NCBI RefSeq assembly: GCF_017472245.1
Contig: NZ_JAFUQR010000002.1
Span: 1 to 64,000 of the forward strand
Direction of reading: 5' to 3'
Source of the DNA: Chlamydia sp.
Lineage (GTDB): Bacteria > Chlamydiota > Chlamydiia > Chlamydiales > Chlamydiaceae
DNA: 64,000 nt
Shown: positions 29,792 through 38,650 of the stretch, piece after piece
How the letters are laid out: each line of letters starts with the position of its first letter
Numbering within the stretch: the first letter of the stretch is position 1
The notes under the pieces: model-generated
Told to the model about the DNA's origin: nothing
Databases searched by the model: none
The model's input: only the letters and a program-made list of their open reading frames with translations
Position numbers and translations under genes: made by a program

Positions 29792-30338
29792 AGGCGGTCT
29801 CTTTTATAGTCAAGAAGCGGGAACAAAAGTCCTGACAAGCTGTTGTGATATATTGAGGGGAAGTTGCTGTTTCTAAAAGAAAAATATTTGTTGTGAGTAA
29901 ACGGAGTTTTTCTAATCGTTCTAGCAAAGCATTTTCTAACGAAGAAACATTTTTAAGTCTTTCTGGTAAAGGTCTTTGTTGCAAGCGTTGGCAAAGAATT
30001 GTGAGAGGGGCGTCCAATAAGACTAAAATAGCATTTTTCTGCTGTAAAATATGTTCATACGCTTGTTCATTAAGGGGGGTGTGGCCTCCCAAAGCAACTA
30101 CACTTGGAATGGCCGGCACACTAATTAAAGCAGCGAGTTCTTTTTGGCAAAAACCTTCTTCCCCATAACACTGGTAAATCATTTTAGGGGAATCTCCAAG
30201 AAAACGAGCTGAAAGAAGATGATCGGTATCAAAAAAAGGTAAGGATAAAAACTGAGCTAAAAACTTACCAAAAAAGGTTTTACCCACAGAAGGAAGCCCG
30301 CATAGGAAAATTTGCTTAGTAATGTTGAATGTTGGCAT
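29784..30338 (-). CDS. aroL: Shikimate kinase
   Basis: 184 residues. Walker [17 protein letters not shown], the DTDHLL shikimate-binding segment, and the [14 protein letters not shown] glycine loop correspond to family positions. Phosphorylates shikimate at the 3-hydroxyl. It overlaps the aroA 3' end by 23 bases and the aroC start by eight. The usual GGG of the shikimate site is reduced to ALGGHT, a small variation. CT367 position. Confidence 0.92.
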   Translation of the reverse strand: MPTFNITKQIFLCGLPSVGKTFFGKFLAQFLSLPFFDTDHLLSARFLGDSPKMIYQCYGEEGFCQKELAALISVPAIPSVVALGGHTPLNEQAYEHILQQKNAILVLLDAPLTILCQRLQQRPLPERLKNVSSLENALLERLEKLRLLTTNIFLLETATSPQYITTACQDFCSRFLTIKETAYA

Positions 30339-31593
30339 GCAATGTCCGTGCTGTAACTACGAAATGCGGAAAACTTTTGTTTATACAGCGTGTGTCACAA
30401 AGTATGGTTTGTCCAGACGAGGCGTGAACTCCCGCTACTGCCAGAGCCATAGCTATGCGATGATCATTATGAGAACAAACAACAGCCCCGTGTAATCGAG
30501 AAGGCTCTATGTATAAACCGTCGTCAGTAGGATAAACTAACCCTCCCATTTTTCTTAGTTCTTGGGAGATGGCTTTAATTCGATTGCTTTCTTTGTCTTT
30601 GGCTCCGCGCGCATTATATAAACGGGAAGGTTTTTTTGCAAAACAGCAGAGAACCGCTAGAATAGGGAGCGCATCTATAAACGGGTCCATATCGATAGTT
30701 CCTCCGGAGAAAGAAGAGGGATGAATTTCAACATGATGTTCTCCTATGAGGATATTGGCGCCTAGATTTTTTAAAAGAAAGAACAGTTGTTTATCTCCCT
30801 GTGAATCATGAGCGGGAAGGTTATGTAGAATAGTGGGATTAGGAGAAGAAGAGAGCAAACCTAGAGCTGCTAAAAAGGCTGCAGAGCTGAAGTCGCCTGG
30901 AACCGAGTAGGAAAAATTTTTAAGAGATTGTCCTCCAGGGAAGGCTAAGAAATCTCGTTTTCTAGAAAAAGAAATATTGAGGGAGTTAAGCCAATTTAAG
31001 GTCATATCAAACCAGGGGCGTTCTTTAAGATTTTCAATAGAAAAAGAAAGAGGCTCAGGAGCTATAGCTGCAGTAATAGCTAATGCAGAGGCATACTGGG
31101 AATCTTGCCCCGAAACTATGGTGTGACCAGAGGATAGAGGCCCCCGAATGACGAAAGGAATGGAAAGAGATTTTTTTTGACGAACCTCTATTCCGAGCTG
31201 TTTCAAACTGGAGAGAAGAGGCATTATAGGCCTACGTTTAAGAGAGTGTGTCCCTGTAATGAGAGTGGGGGATGGAGATAAGGCAGAAAGAGCCGTTAGA
31301 AATCGTAGAGCTATGCCAGAATTTCCCATATGCAGACGGCGATGATAGTTATCTTGAGGATGGGGATTTCCTTGTATATGTAAAGATTTCCCCACTATTT
31401 TGATTTGAGACCCAAGTTTTTTACAGGCTGTGAGCATTGTATACGTATCGGAAGAGGAAAGACAATTGTCTATGACAGATAATCCTTGGGATAAAGAAGC
31501 AAAAAGAATCGCTCGCAGAGAATGAGATTTTGAAGGAGGAACGGTAACTTCTCCGTAAGGAGTTGAAGGAGAAATTAAAAGAGCTTGGTTCAA
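30316..31593 (-). CDS. aroA: EPSP synthase
   Basis: 425 residues. Makes 5-enolpyruvylshikimate 3-phosphate from shikimate 3-phosphate and PEP. Motifs: [27 protein letters not shown] (a Ser in place of the Ala of the usual GNAGTA), [14 protein letters not shown] and the C-terminal [16 protein letters not shown]. First gene of the minus-strand operon aroA-aroL-aroC-aroB-aroDE, in which all junctions overlap. CT366 position. Confidence 0.95.
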   Translation of the reverse strand: MNQALLISPSTPYGEVTVPPSKSHSLRAILFASLSQGLSVIDNCLSSSDTYTMLTACKKLGSQIKIVGKSLHIQGNPHPQDNYHRRLHMGNSGIALRFLTALSALSPSPTLITGTHSLKRRPIMPLLSSLKQLGIEVRQKKSLSIPFVIRGPLSSGHTIVSGQDSQYASALAITAAIAPEPLSFSIENLKERPWFDMTLNWLNSLNISFSRKRDFLAFPGGQSLKNFSYSVPGDFSSAAFLAALGLLSSSPNPTILHNLPAHDSQGDKQLFFLLKNLGANILIGEHHVEIHPSSFSGGTIDMDPFIDALPILAVLCCFAKKPSRLYNARGAKDKESNRIKAISQELRKMGGLVYPTDDGLYIEPSRLHGAVVCSHNDHRIAMALAVAGVHASSGQTILCDTRCINKSFPHFVVTARTLHANIQHY

Positions 31594-31737
31594 GGTAGTA
31601 ACTTAGTAGGTTGCAAAAAAGATTAAAGATGAAGAACTAATGTAATCTTTAGAAGAGTTTTTTGCATGAGATACTTGTGTTATCTGAAAGGAAAAAAGAT
31701 AATTACCTTTTTTGTTGTGAAGAGGATTTTATTTTAC

Positions 31738-31746
31738 TGTTATAAT
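31738..31746 (+). promoter_or_regulatory. Extended -10 promoter for the multi-bilobed Inc-like gene
   Basis: TGTTATAAT (31738-31746) is a consensus extended -10 element about 33 bases before the start codon; the -35 region is poor. Confidence 0.55.
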
Positions 31747-31778
31747 TAATTTTGAAAAAAGGATTTTTGTGTTTTTAT

Positions 31779-33491
31779 ATGGTTTCTAAGGTTCCCGGAA
31801 ATAGTGAGCCTGTTGATATCAATGCTCTTAGCAACCTTTCTTCGATACAGAACCAAGGTGCAGGAACCTCTTTGCCAACGGTTTCTATTCCTGAAGAAAC
31901 TGTTTCGAGACCAGGATTAATATTAAAACACTCAGCAGAGCTAGTAGCCGGTATTGTGGTATTAGGCCTTGCGTTAGCCGTTGTTGCTGTTGCTTTAACA
32001 GTATTAGCTCCAGGAGTTCCTCAGGCTATCGTTCTAGCAATTGCTTTCTCAGGACTTTCTGTCGGTAGTGTAACCACCTTGCGGAGCCTCATTCATGGAG
32101 TAAAAACTTTAATCTTTCCTAAAATGACTGTTAAGCAGCGGGCAAAAAGTGCGGCTTTTTTAGGTGCCGGATTGACTGGTGTAGGGATTGTGCTGAAACT
32201 TGGAGCTTCCTGTATTCCTGGAGGATATGGGAATGTTATAGGGAAATTTGGAGATATCTCTTATAGCAGGGGAAGCGGAGCTTTTTTTTCTGGATTTGCT
32301 CACTATCTCTATGTTCGGTTTTTTCAGTCAGCAAAGGCTGCATCCGGAGAACAGCTTTCTCCAGAAGAGATGCTTATTGAGGGAGCAAAAATACGAAAAC
32401 TTGCCAGAGGCCTAATCCTACTAGGGATTGGTTTCACATGTTTAGGCATTTCTTTAGCTGTTGTGGGAACTTTTGTTGTAACTGGAGGAGCAGCGACCGC
32501 ATTAGTAGTGTTGGTTCCTCCTTTAATAAGTTTAGGGATCTTTTTAGTTGTTTCCAATTTGCTTCATACGACTATTGGTCAATGGAGAGCATTTGTTAAA
32601 GCGCAAGAAGAACAAGATTTGCTTGTTGATGGAAAACTAAAAAATATTGCCCAAGCAGACTTCAATCACCAAGTGAAAGAAGATGTAGAGATTTCTGATT
32701 TTACTAATACACCTGGTTTTGTAAAGCGTTTATCTCAAAAAGAGATAAATGATGCTTTATCCTTAACGAAAAAACAAAAAAGAATTCTGGTTATTTCAGG
32801 ATTGCTATTAATAGCAGGAATTACTTGTACTGTATTAGCTGGCTTTGCAGGATTCCCTGTCGTACAAGTGTTATTGCTTTCTTCCATAGGAGGAGCTATA
32901 TCATCTGCAGCTGTTCCTATGGTTGCTTCCGGAGTTGTTCATGCTGTGCATCAATTAAGGGCTCGACTGCGGATTAGCTTGGCTCGTAGAAAAGAGGCTC
33001 GCTTAAAAGCACGTATGATGAGCGAGATGAATGAACGTGAGGGTACGACGAGTTGGCTTTCCAAAGATCAGCAAGAGGCAACCTGGAGATTAGCAGGAAA
33101 GGCTGCAATTATCCAGACAGAAAGGGCTATTCGAGAACAAGTAAATCAGGCAAATAAGGAAGAACGATTCCAGTCTGTTATTATTGCTACAATGATTCTT
33201 TTAGCTGGGGTAGGAATCTTAGCATTGACCTTGATTCCGGGATTAGCACCTATATCTGGAGGAATTTTGGCAATGGGGGGAGTTTTCTTAGGAATTAGTA
33301 TTACGATGTATCTACATCGTTTTATTCGCTGGCTCCATCAACAGCTAATAAAGCTTCATAATTACATTCAACGTAGAAAACACATCATTATCTCAGGGGC
33401 TGCAGAATGTGACTTTGATGCAGAAGACATCATAGTTGATCTCGTAGCAGATTCTTTTGAAGTCGATGGGGACTTATTCTTGGAAGCGTGA
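31779..33491 (+). CDS. Large predicted inclusion membrane protein with repeated bilobed domains, CT365-type
   Basis: 570 residues from the ATG at 31779; the frame also opens at a TTG at 31752. There is no Sec signal, and the N-terminus is polar. At least four paired hydrophobic segments follow the Inc bilobed pattern, beginning around ELVAGIVVLGLALAVV, RGLILLGIGFTCLGIS, RILVISGLLLIAGIT and SVIIATMILLAGVGIL. Each is followed by a short loop, a second hydrophobic helix and a basic amphipathic stretch containing LH/VH. This suggests internal duplication. Between lobes are helical charged stretches (about 410-480). Likely type III-secreted into the inclusion membrane; function unknown. Confidence 0.72.
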   Translation: MVSKVPGNSEPVDINALSNLSSIQNQGAGTSLPTVSIPEETVSRPGLILKHSAELVAGIVVLGLALAVVAVALTVLAPGVPQAIVLAIAFSGLSVGSVTTLRSLIHGVKTLIFPKMTVKQRAKSAAFLGAGLTGVGIVLKLGASCIPGGYGNVIGKFGDISYSRGSGAFFSGFAHYLYVRFFQSAKAASGEQLSPEEMLIEGAKIRKLARGLILLGIGFTCLGISLAVVGTFVVTGGAATALVVLVPPLISLGIFLVVSNLLHTTIGQWRAFVKAQEEQDLLVDGKLKNIAQADFNHQVKEDVEISDFTNTPGFVKRLSQKEINDALSLTKKQKRILVISGLLLIAGITCTVLAGFAGFPVVQVLLLSSIGGAISSAAVPMVASGVVHAVHQLRARLRISLARRKEARLKARMMSEMNEREGTTSWLSKDQQEATWRLAGKAAIIQTERAIREQVNQANKEERFQSVIIATMILLAGVGILALTLIPGLAPISGGILAMGGVFLGISITMYLHRFIRWLHQQLIKLHNYIQRRKHIIISGAAECDFDAEDIIVDLVADSFEVDGDLFLEA

Positions 33492-33502
33492 TAGACTAAA
33501 AT

Positions 33503-33527
33503 GTGTTTTTTAGGGAAACACTGGTTT
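33503..33527 (+). terminator. Weak candidate terminator after the CT365-type gene
   Basis: Six-base-pair stem GTGTTT / AAACAC with a seven-base loop, followed by TGG and five T, 11 bases after the stop codon. Confidence 0.4.
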
Positions 33528-33572
33528 TTATTAGATAGGAAGGAAAGTTTGTTTTTTCGCTTCCTTTTCATA

Positions 33573-33602
33573 TTGGAGCTATTTCCTAACTTATATTATA
33601 CT
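33573..33602 (+). promoter_or_regulatory. Candidate promoter of the dapB-asd-lysC-dapA operon
   Basis: TTGGAG (33573-33578) and TATACT (33597-33602) with an 18-base spacer, about 85 bases before the dapB start. Confidence 0.5.
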
Positions 33603-33686
33603 GCGGAAGTTTCTTTTAGCGTTTCTTGCAAAAAGGAGAGAATATCTATTTTGCGGAAATTGTGAATTGGAGTTACTTACCGTACT

Positions 33687-34418
33687 ATGAAAAGTATAGG
33701 TCTTATTGGAAATACTGGGAGAATGGGGGCTCTGTTGACGCAGGCATTACTCTCTCATCCACGTTGTTTTCTAGGGAAAGGGTTTTCAAGAAGATCGCAG
33801 ACCTCATTAGATGAGGTTGTTTCAGGGAATGACATTCTAATAGATTTTTCTGCTCCAGAAATTACTACAGCTCTTTTAGACCTTTTACTAATGATGCCTA
33901 GACCTGTGATTATTGGTACTACGGGATTCTCTGCTGATAGTGATGTGTCAGAGAAGATGATTGCGTTGTCTGAAAAGGTTCCTGTTGTCATTTGTCCGAA
34001 TGCAAGTTTAGGAGCATATGTGCAGAAACGATTAACTGCTTTTGCGGCTAAGATTTTTGATGCTTCTTATGACGTACGTATTCTAGAAACTCATCATCGT
34101 ACAAAAGCAGATGCTATTTCCGGTACAGCACTTTCTTTAGCAGAAACCGTTCGTTCTGCAAAGAAAGAACGTGTTGAAAAAGACGGACAGCCTGCTATCG
34201 AAATATATGGTTCCCGTGTGGGAAGCATTTTTGGGGAACATGAGGTTTCTTTCGTTGGAGAACATGAACGTTTTGTTATTCGGCATGAAGCCTTTTCTAG
34301 GCAAATTTTTTCTAAGGGAGTGTTGCTCATCTTAGAGAAGATTCTTGAAGGGGCTTTAGCAGCAGGGCGCTATACTTCGGATATTTTGTATAAAGACCTT
34401 GTGGGAAATGGTTTTTGA
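33687..34418 (+). CDS. dapB: 4-hydroxy-tetrahydrodipicolinate reductase
   Basis: 243 residues. Reduces the DapA product to tetrahydrodipicolinate, the substrate of DapL. N-terminal nucleotide site [20 protein letters not shown], the catalytic [16 protein letters not shown] and REV-type [16 protein letters not shown] segments are all visible. It is slightly short for the family (usually about 270). First gene of the DAP operon; asd follows after 10 bases. CT364 position. Confidence 0.94.
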   Translation: MKSIGLIGNTGRMGALLTQALLSHPRCFLGKGFSRRSQTSLDEVVSGNDILIDFSAPEITTALLDLLLMMPRPVIIGTTGFSADSDVSEKMIALSEKVPVVICPNASLGAYVQKRLTAFAAKIFDASYDVRILETHHRTKADAISGTALSLAETVRSAKKERVEKDGQPAIEIYGSRVGSIFGEHEVSFVGEHERFVIRHEAFSRQIFSKGVLLILEKILEGALAAGRYTSDILYKDLVGNGF

Positions 34419-34428
34419 TTAAGAGCTT

Positions 34429-35433
34429 ATGACGATGCGCATTGCTGTTTTAGGCGCTACAGGTCTTGTAGGGCAAAAATTAATCGCGTTATTACAAAAA
34501 CATAAAGAATGGGAGATTGCCGAGATAGGGGCCTCTCCAAAGAATCATGCCCTAAGTTATGAGTCTGCGTGTTTATGGCAAGAGCCTTTGATGGATATGC
34601 CAGATTCTGTCCGTGATCTTTCGATTCGTTCCGTTGAAGAAATAGAGTCGGACATTGTCGTATCTTGTTTGCCAACAACAGTAGCTTTTTCTGTAGAAAC
34701 CTCTTGTTTGTCTTTAGGGAAAATAGTATTTTCTAACGCCGATGCTTATCGGATGCATGAGTTAGTGCCTATTTTAATTCCTGAAGTGAATAGTGATCAT
34801 CTGTCCCTTTTGGATAAGCAACCTTTTCTAGGGAAGATAATTACAAATTCTAACTGTTGTGTTGCAGGAATTGCGTTAGCGCTTGGTCCTTTGTTCTCGT
34901 TCACTTTAGAACATGTACATATTGTTACTTTGCAATCTGCTAGCGGAGCTGGGTATCCGGGGGTTTCTTCTCTGGATTTAATTGGAAATACAGTCCCTTA
35001 CATTTTAGGAGAGGAAGAGAAAATATGTCGTGAGACTTTGAAAATTTTGGGTTGTCCAGGTTCTCCCGCAAAATTTTCAATAACAGCGTCTGTACATCGT
35101 GTGCCTGTCGCCTACGGGCATGTGATTTCGATTCATGTTACGTTTGCTAATGAAGTTGACCTAGGAGAGATTATTGCTTGCTACGAAAAAGATACTGCTA
35201 CATATGTTTTGCATGATTCTCCTTGGCATCCTCAAGTTCGAAAAGATCTGACTCATGACGATATGCGGTTGCACATAGGGCCTATTTCTTACGGTGGAAA
35301 TACAAAGACAATTAAGATGTGTGTTCTTCTTCATAATCTAGTTCGTGGCGCTGCTGGGGCGTTAATAGCGAATATGAATCTTTTTCGTAGTAGAATGAAG
35401 TTCACTTGTCAAGAGGAGTTGGCGCATGCTTAG
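34429..35433 (+). CDS. asd: Aspartate-semialdehyde dehydrogenase
   Basis: 334 residues. Reduces aspartyl phosphate to the semialdehyde. Motifs: IAVLGATGLVGQKLI (NADP site), SCLPTTVAF, the catalytic cysteine in ITNSNCCVAGIAL, LQSASGAGYPG and the substrate-binding SVHRVPVAYGH. Resembles the archaeal/fungal-type ASADH subclass more than the gamma-proteobacterial one. Overlaps lysC by eight bases. CT363 position. Confidence 0.93.
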   Translation: MTMRIAVLGATGLVGQKLIALLQKHKEWEIAEIGASPKNHALSYESACLWQEPLMDMPDSVRDLSIRSVEEIESDIVVSCLPTTVAFSVETSCLSLGKIVFSNADAYRMHELVPILIPEVNSDHLSLLDKQPFLGKIITNSNCCVAGIALALGPLFSFTLEHVHIVTLQSASGAGYPGVSSLDLIGNTVPYILGEEEKICRETLKILGCPGSPAKFSITASVHRVPVAYGHVISIHVTFANEVDLGEIIACYEKDTATYVLHDSPWHPQVRKDLTHDDMRLHIGPISYGGNTKTIKMCVLLHNLVRGAAGALIANMNLFRSRMKFTCQEELAHA

Positions 35434-36739
35434 AAAGAGAGAAGCTCCACTTGTCTGTAAGTTTGGTGGGACTAGTGTGGGGACGACTCAAAGCATTCGG
35501 CGTGTTTGTGAAATCATACAAGAAGAAAAACCCTCTTTTGTTGTTGTGAGTGCAGTTGCTGGTATTACAGATTTATTGGAATCATTTTGTAGGAGTTCAG
35601 AGTCTCAAAAGACTATGTTGTCTGCGATTATCCGAGAAAAGCACATATCGATTGCAGAAGAATTAGGTATAGAAGCTTCATTTGAGAATCTCTGGGAGCC
35701 TTTAAGACTTTTAGAGAACTGTGAGAGTCTTCAGGAAGAGGATCAAGCAAAAGTTTTAGCCATAGGAGAAGATTTATCTTCTAGATTGGTTTATGGTTAT
35801 TGTTGTGCGAATGGACTCAATATGGAGCTTTTAGAGGCTCGTCAAGTAGTGCTTACTAATTCTCAGTTTTTGAGTGCTGAACCCAACTTGGCTTTAATGC
35901 GAACAATATGGGACAAACTGTCGTTAAAGGAAGATACGGTTTATCTCATGCAAGGTTTTTTAGGAGCAACTTCTTCTGGAAAAACTACAATTCTTGGGCG
36001 AGGAGGGAGTGACTTTTCTGCTTCTTTGATAGGAGAATTATGTGAAGCAAGGGAGCTTCGTATCTATACAGATGTTTGTGGAGTGCATACTGCTGATCCA
36101 AAAATTGTAGGAGATACAAAGCTTATAAACTTTTTAACTTTCGAAGAAATGCAAGGGTTAGCGAGTTCTGGGGCGAGGGTATTGCATAAAGATATGTTTA
36201 AGTCTTGTATGCGAGCAAAAGTCCCTATCTTTGTAACTTCAACGTTTAATTCGACCAGAGAAGGAACTTGGGTTTGTGCATCATTAAATGAGAGCCCTAG
36301 AGATCCTATTTTGAAAGCTCTTTCGTTGAAACAGAACCAGTCTCTTTGGTTAGTCGAATACAGTTCTCCCTTCATGAGACTAGAAAATATTTTAGGTTGT
36401 TTACGCAGCGTAGGAGCTCCTCCTGACGTTGTCTTAGCTCAAAATTTTGGAGTGTATTTCACTACAGATTGGAAGGAAAACGATCAACTAATAGTAGATG
36501 TTCTCAAAGATTTCGGTTCGGTGAGCTGTGAAGGGCCCTTGTCTTTAGTTGCTCTAGTAGGGACCAAATTAGCTTCTTGGAGTATGACTGAAGTTTTTGA
36601 AGTTTTACAAGAAACTCCAGTTTTATGTTGGAGTCAAACAGATACAGTTATTAACCTGATCATTAATAAAGAGTTTGAAGTCGCTGTAGTAAGGTTATTG
36701 CACGATTATATAATAAGATTCAATGGGAGTATTTTATGA
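35426..36739 (+). CDS. lysC: Aspartate kinase
   Basis: 437 residues. Phosphorylates aspartate at the head of the DAP pathway. Kinase motifs: VCKFGGTSVGTTQS, the FLGATSSGKTTILGRGGSDFSA segment region (GRGGSD), and YTDVCGVHTADP. The C-terminal about 150 residues form ACT-like regulatory domains. Overlaps asd by eight bases and dapA by four (ATGA). CT362 position. Confidence 0.94.
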   Translation: MLRKREAPLVCKFGGTSVGTTQSIRRVCEIIQEEKPSFVVVSAVAGITDLLESFCRSSESQKTMLSAIIREKHISIAEELGIEASFENLWEPLRLLENCESLQEEDQAKVLAIGEDLSSRLVYGYCCANGLNMELLEARQVVLTNSQFLSAEPNLALMRTIWDKLSLKEDTVYLMQGFLGATSSGKTTILGRGGSDFSASLIGELCEARELRIYTDVCGVHTADPKIVGDTKLINFLTFEEMQGLASSGARVLHKDMFKSCMRAKVPIFVTSTFNSTREGTWVCASLNESPRDPILKALSLKQNQSLWLVEYSSPFMRLENILGCLRSVGAPPDVVLAQNFGVYFTTDWKENDQLIVDVLKDFGSVSCEGPLSLVALVGTKLASWSMTEVFEVLQETPVLCWSQTDTVINLIINKEFEVAVVRLLHDYIIRFNGSIL

Positions 36740-37596
36740 GCGTCTTGACGGCTTGTATTACGCCTTTTAAAGCGGATTTATCTATAGATTTTTCTGCTTT
36801 AGAAGGTATTGTTCGCGCGCAAGAGCATGCAGGTAACGGGGTCTTTTTATTTGGTAGTACAGGAGAAGGACTATCCCTAACATATGAAGAGAAGTTTTCT
36901 ATTTTGTCTTTTGTTTCTACCTTAAACTTAAATGTTCCTATATTTTTGGGAGTGACAGCAACGTCTATCCAAGAAACGCTTTCTTGGATTTGTTTTGCCC
37001 AACAATGGCCTATCGAAGGGTTTTTTGTTCCTACTCCTTTATATACTAAGCCTGGGATACAGGGGCAAAAAGCTTGGTTTGATAAAATTTTAAGCGTAAG
37101 TAAAAAGCCAATCATTTTTTATAACAATCCTTCTCGTACAGGAGTTTCTTTATATCCTGAAGTAGTTCAGGCTTTCGCTTCGCATCCTTTGTGTATGGGA
37201 GTGAAGGATTCTGGAGGATTTGTACAAGTTTGTAAGCTATTTGCTAAGTCTGGATTGAAAATATTTTGCGGTGATGATGGTTTATGGCCAGATATGCAGT
37301 TGTATGGAGCTTCCGGAGTTGTTTCTGTACTATCTAATGTCTGGCCTGAACTAGCCAGAGATTATATTGCCCATGGGCATTCTTTGGATACATGGAAAAA
37401 AGTCTGTGCTTGGCTTAATTTATCTACTAATCCTTTGGGTATTAAAGCGTTAATGGCAGCGCAGAAAATGATTGAGTGCGAAGCTGTGCGCTTACCTCTT
37501 TCTGTACAAGATTTGCAAGAAAGAAATAGTCTTACGGGTATTTTAGCTTGCAGATCTACTTTGCAATCAGAATTGATCTCTGTATGTAAGCAGTGA
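36736..37596 (+). CDS. dapA: 4-hydroxy-tetrahydrodipicolinate synthase
   Basis: 286 residues. Condenses pyruvate and aspartate semialdehyde. Class I aldolase fold motifs: LFGSTGEGLSLTYEE, IFYNNPSRTGVSL (catalytic Tyr) and the Schiff-base lysine in MGVKDSGG. Starts within the lysC stop as ATGA. The operon supplies meso-DAP for the small amount of chlamydial peptidoglycan. CT361 position. Confidence 0.95.
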   Translation: MSVLTACITPFKADLSIDFSALEGIVRAQEHAGNGVFLFGSTGEGLSLTYEEKFSILSFVSTLNLNVPIFLGVTATSIQETLSWICFAQQWPIEGFFVPTPLYTKPGIQGQKAWFDKILSVSKKPIIFYNNPSRTGVSLYPEVVQAFASHPLCMGVKDSGGFVQVCKLFAKSGLKIFCGDDGLWPDMQLYGASGVVSVLSNVWPELARDYIAHGHSLDTWKKVCAWLNLSTNPLGIKALMAAQKMIECEAVRLPLSVQDLQERNSLTGILACRSTLQSELISVCKQ

Positions 37597-37637
37597 ATCA
37601 CTGGAACAGATTTCGAGTAAGAATTTGAGTGCAATGG

Positions 37638-37671
37638 GATGGGCTTGAAATACAGCCTATCTATCTTGTTT
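37638..37671 (+). terminator. Candidate terminator of the DAP operon
   Basis: Eight-base-pair stem (GATGGGCT / AGCCTATC, one wobble, eight-base loop) followed by TATCTTGTTTT, 41 bases after dapA. Confidence 0.45.
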
Positions 37672-37749
37672 TAAACTTCTTCTTACAAAGGGAATAATAA
37701 ACTTAAACTGTGGGTGTCTATATCCAGCGGGGAGAGGCTCTAAGAAGAT

Positions 37750-37872
37750 ATGAGAAAAGTGTTCTTTTTTGCTTCTGTAGGTTTCTTTTGTATATTCTTT
37801 AATTTAGAGAGTAGAGGAGAAGGCTTTTACAAGGGATCAGGCGGAAAGATGGCGTTTATTTCAGGTGTTTAG
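37750..37872 (+). CDS. Possible 40-residue exported peptide, interrupted by TAG
   Basis: ATG at 37750 opens a 40-codon frame starting MRKVFFFASVGFFCIFFN, which looks like a signal peptide, ending in TAG at 37870-37872. The same frame continues for 17 more sense codons (LADNQLEVERGERTSCC) to TGA at 37924. It might be a short peptide, a nonsense-decayed gene or chance. GGGGAGAGG upstream could serve as a distant ribosome site. Not recognised. Confidence 0.3.
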   Translation: MRKVFFFASVGFFCIFFNLESRGEGFYKGSGGKMAFISGV

Positions 37873-38012
37873 TTAGCTGATAATCAGTTAGAAGTAGAGA
37901 GAGGAGAAAGAACTTCTTGTTGTTGAAATTCTGAAAGAAATTTGTACAAAATTAAGGTATAAATGAATCTTTTTTTGAAAATATTTCAAATTCTCTGAAA
38001 CTTTGTGAATTT

Positions 38013-38375
38013 TTGAGAAATTTTATTCTTCAAGAGGAGAGAAAAGCTTTTGATGATTTAGTGTCTGTAAACAAGGTGTTACCAAACAGTGATCAGTCCT
38101 CTATCGATGAATCTGGAGCTGTCGCGAATACGCCGGAAGAACATAAAGAGATTGTTATTAGCGAATATATGATCAGAGATGTTCTCGATGCCTTGCAACA
38201 ATGCACTAAGTCTTTTCAGCGCAAAGAAGAAGTCAATTCTCTAGAGAGAAAGGAATTGGAATTAAGGGAAAAGGGGCTTGCTTTTACGCAAGAGCGGCTG
38301 TCTTGGGAAAAGGAGAAGGCTGAAAAAGAGTTAGCTTGGAAAAAGAAGCAGTACATTCGTGATCTTGTTAAGTAA
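38013..38375 (+). CDS. CT360-type coiled-coil protein with probable frameshift upstream of its annotated-type start
   Basis: The open frame from TTG 38013 gives 120 residues. The middle is acidic and the C-terminal half (from about residue 65) is a Glu/Lys-rich coiled coil containing SLERKELELREKGLAF. No catalytic motif. The TTG has no ribosome site. The same frame is open back to 37956 and reads as sensible protein (ENISNSLKLCEF before the TTG). An ATG with AAGG five bases upstream (37963) lies one base out of frame, separated by a run of seven T (37970-37976). One added T would give a 137-residue protein starting MNLFFENISN. See findings. Confidence 0.65.
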   Translation: MRNFILQEERKAFDDLVSVNKVLPNSDQSSIDESGAVANTPEEHKEIVISEYMIRDVLDALQQCTKSFQRKEEVNSLERKELELREKGLAFTQERLSWEKEKAEKELAWKKKQYIRDLVK

Positions 38376-38453
38376 GAGCAGCGAGTTAGTTGATATTTAA
38401 TATTTCAATACAAACTTTTTTCGTATGCGCTAAAACGTTCTTTTTTGTAGACT

Positions 38454-38478
38454 CAGGGGGGCTTTCCCCGGATTTTTT
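38454..38478 (+). terminator. Weak candidate terminator after the CT360-type gene
   Basis: GGGG-CTTT-CCCC hairpin followed by GGATTTTTT, about 80 bases after the stop. The stem is only four strong pairs. Confidence 0.4.
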
Positions 38479-38650
38479 GTTGTAAAGAAGTAGTTTTTCG
38501 TGTTACGTTCTTTGTCGTGATGCGGCTGCTTTTTACACACTACGATTATCGTTCCGGGAAAGAATTAATAGAGAGAAGATATAGGGGCTCTGTTGGTGTA
38601 AAAAAGGCCGGATGTACGGTATCAAATTCGGTGGAATGTTAAGGAGGCGT

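Noticed and set aside
33626-33814. 62-codon plus-strand ORF overlapping the dapB start
   Set aside because: dapB is unequivocal in the other frame, and this ORF has no recognisable sequence.
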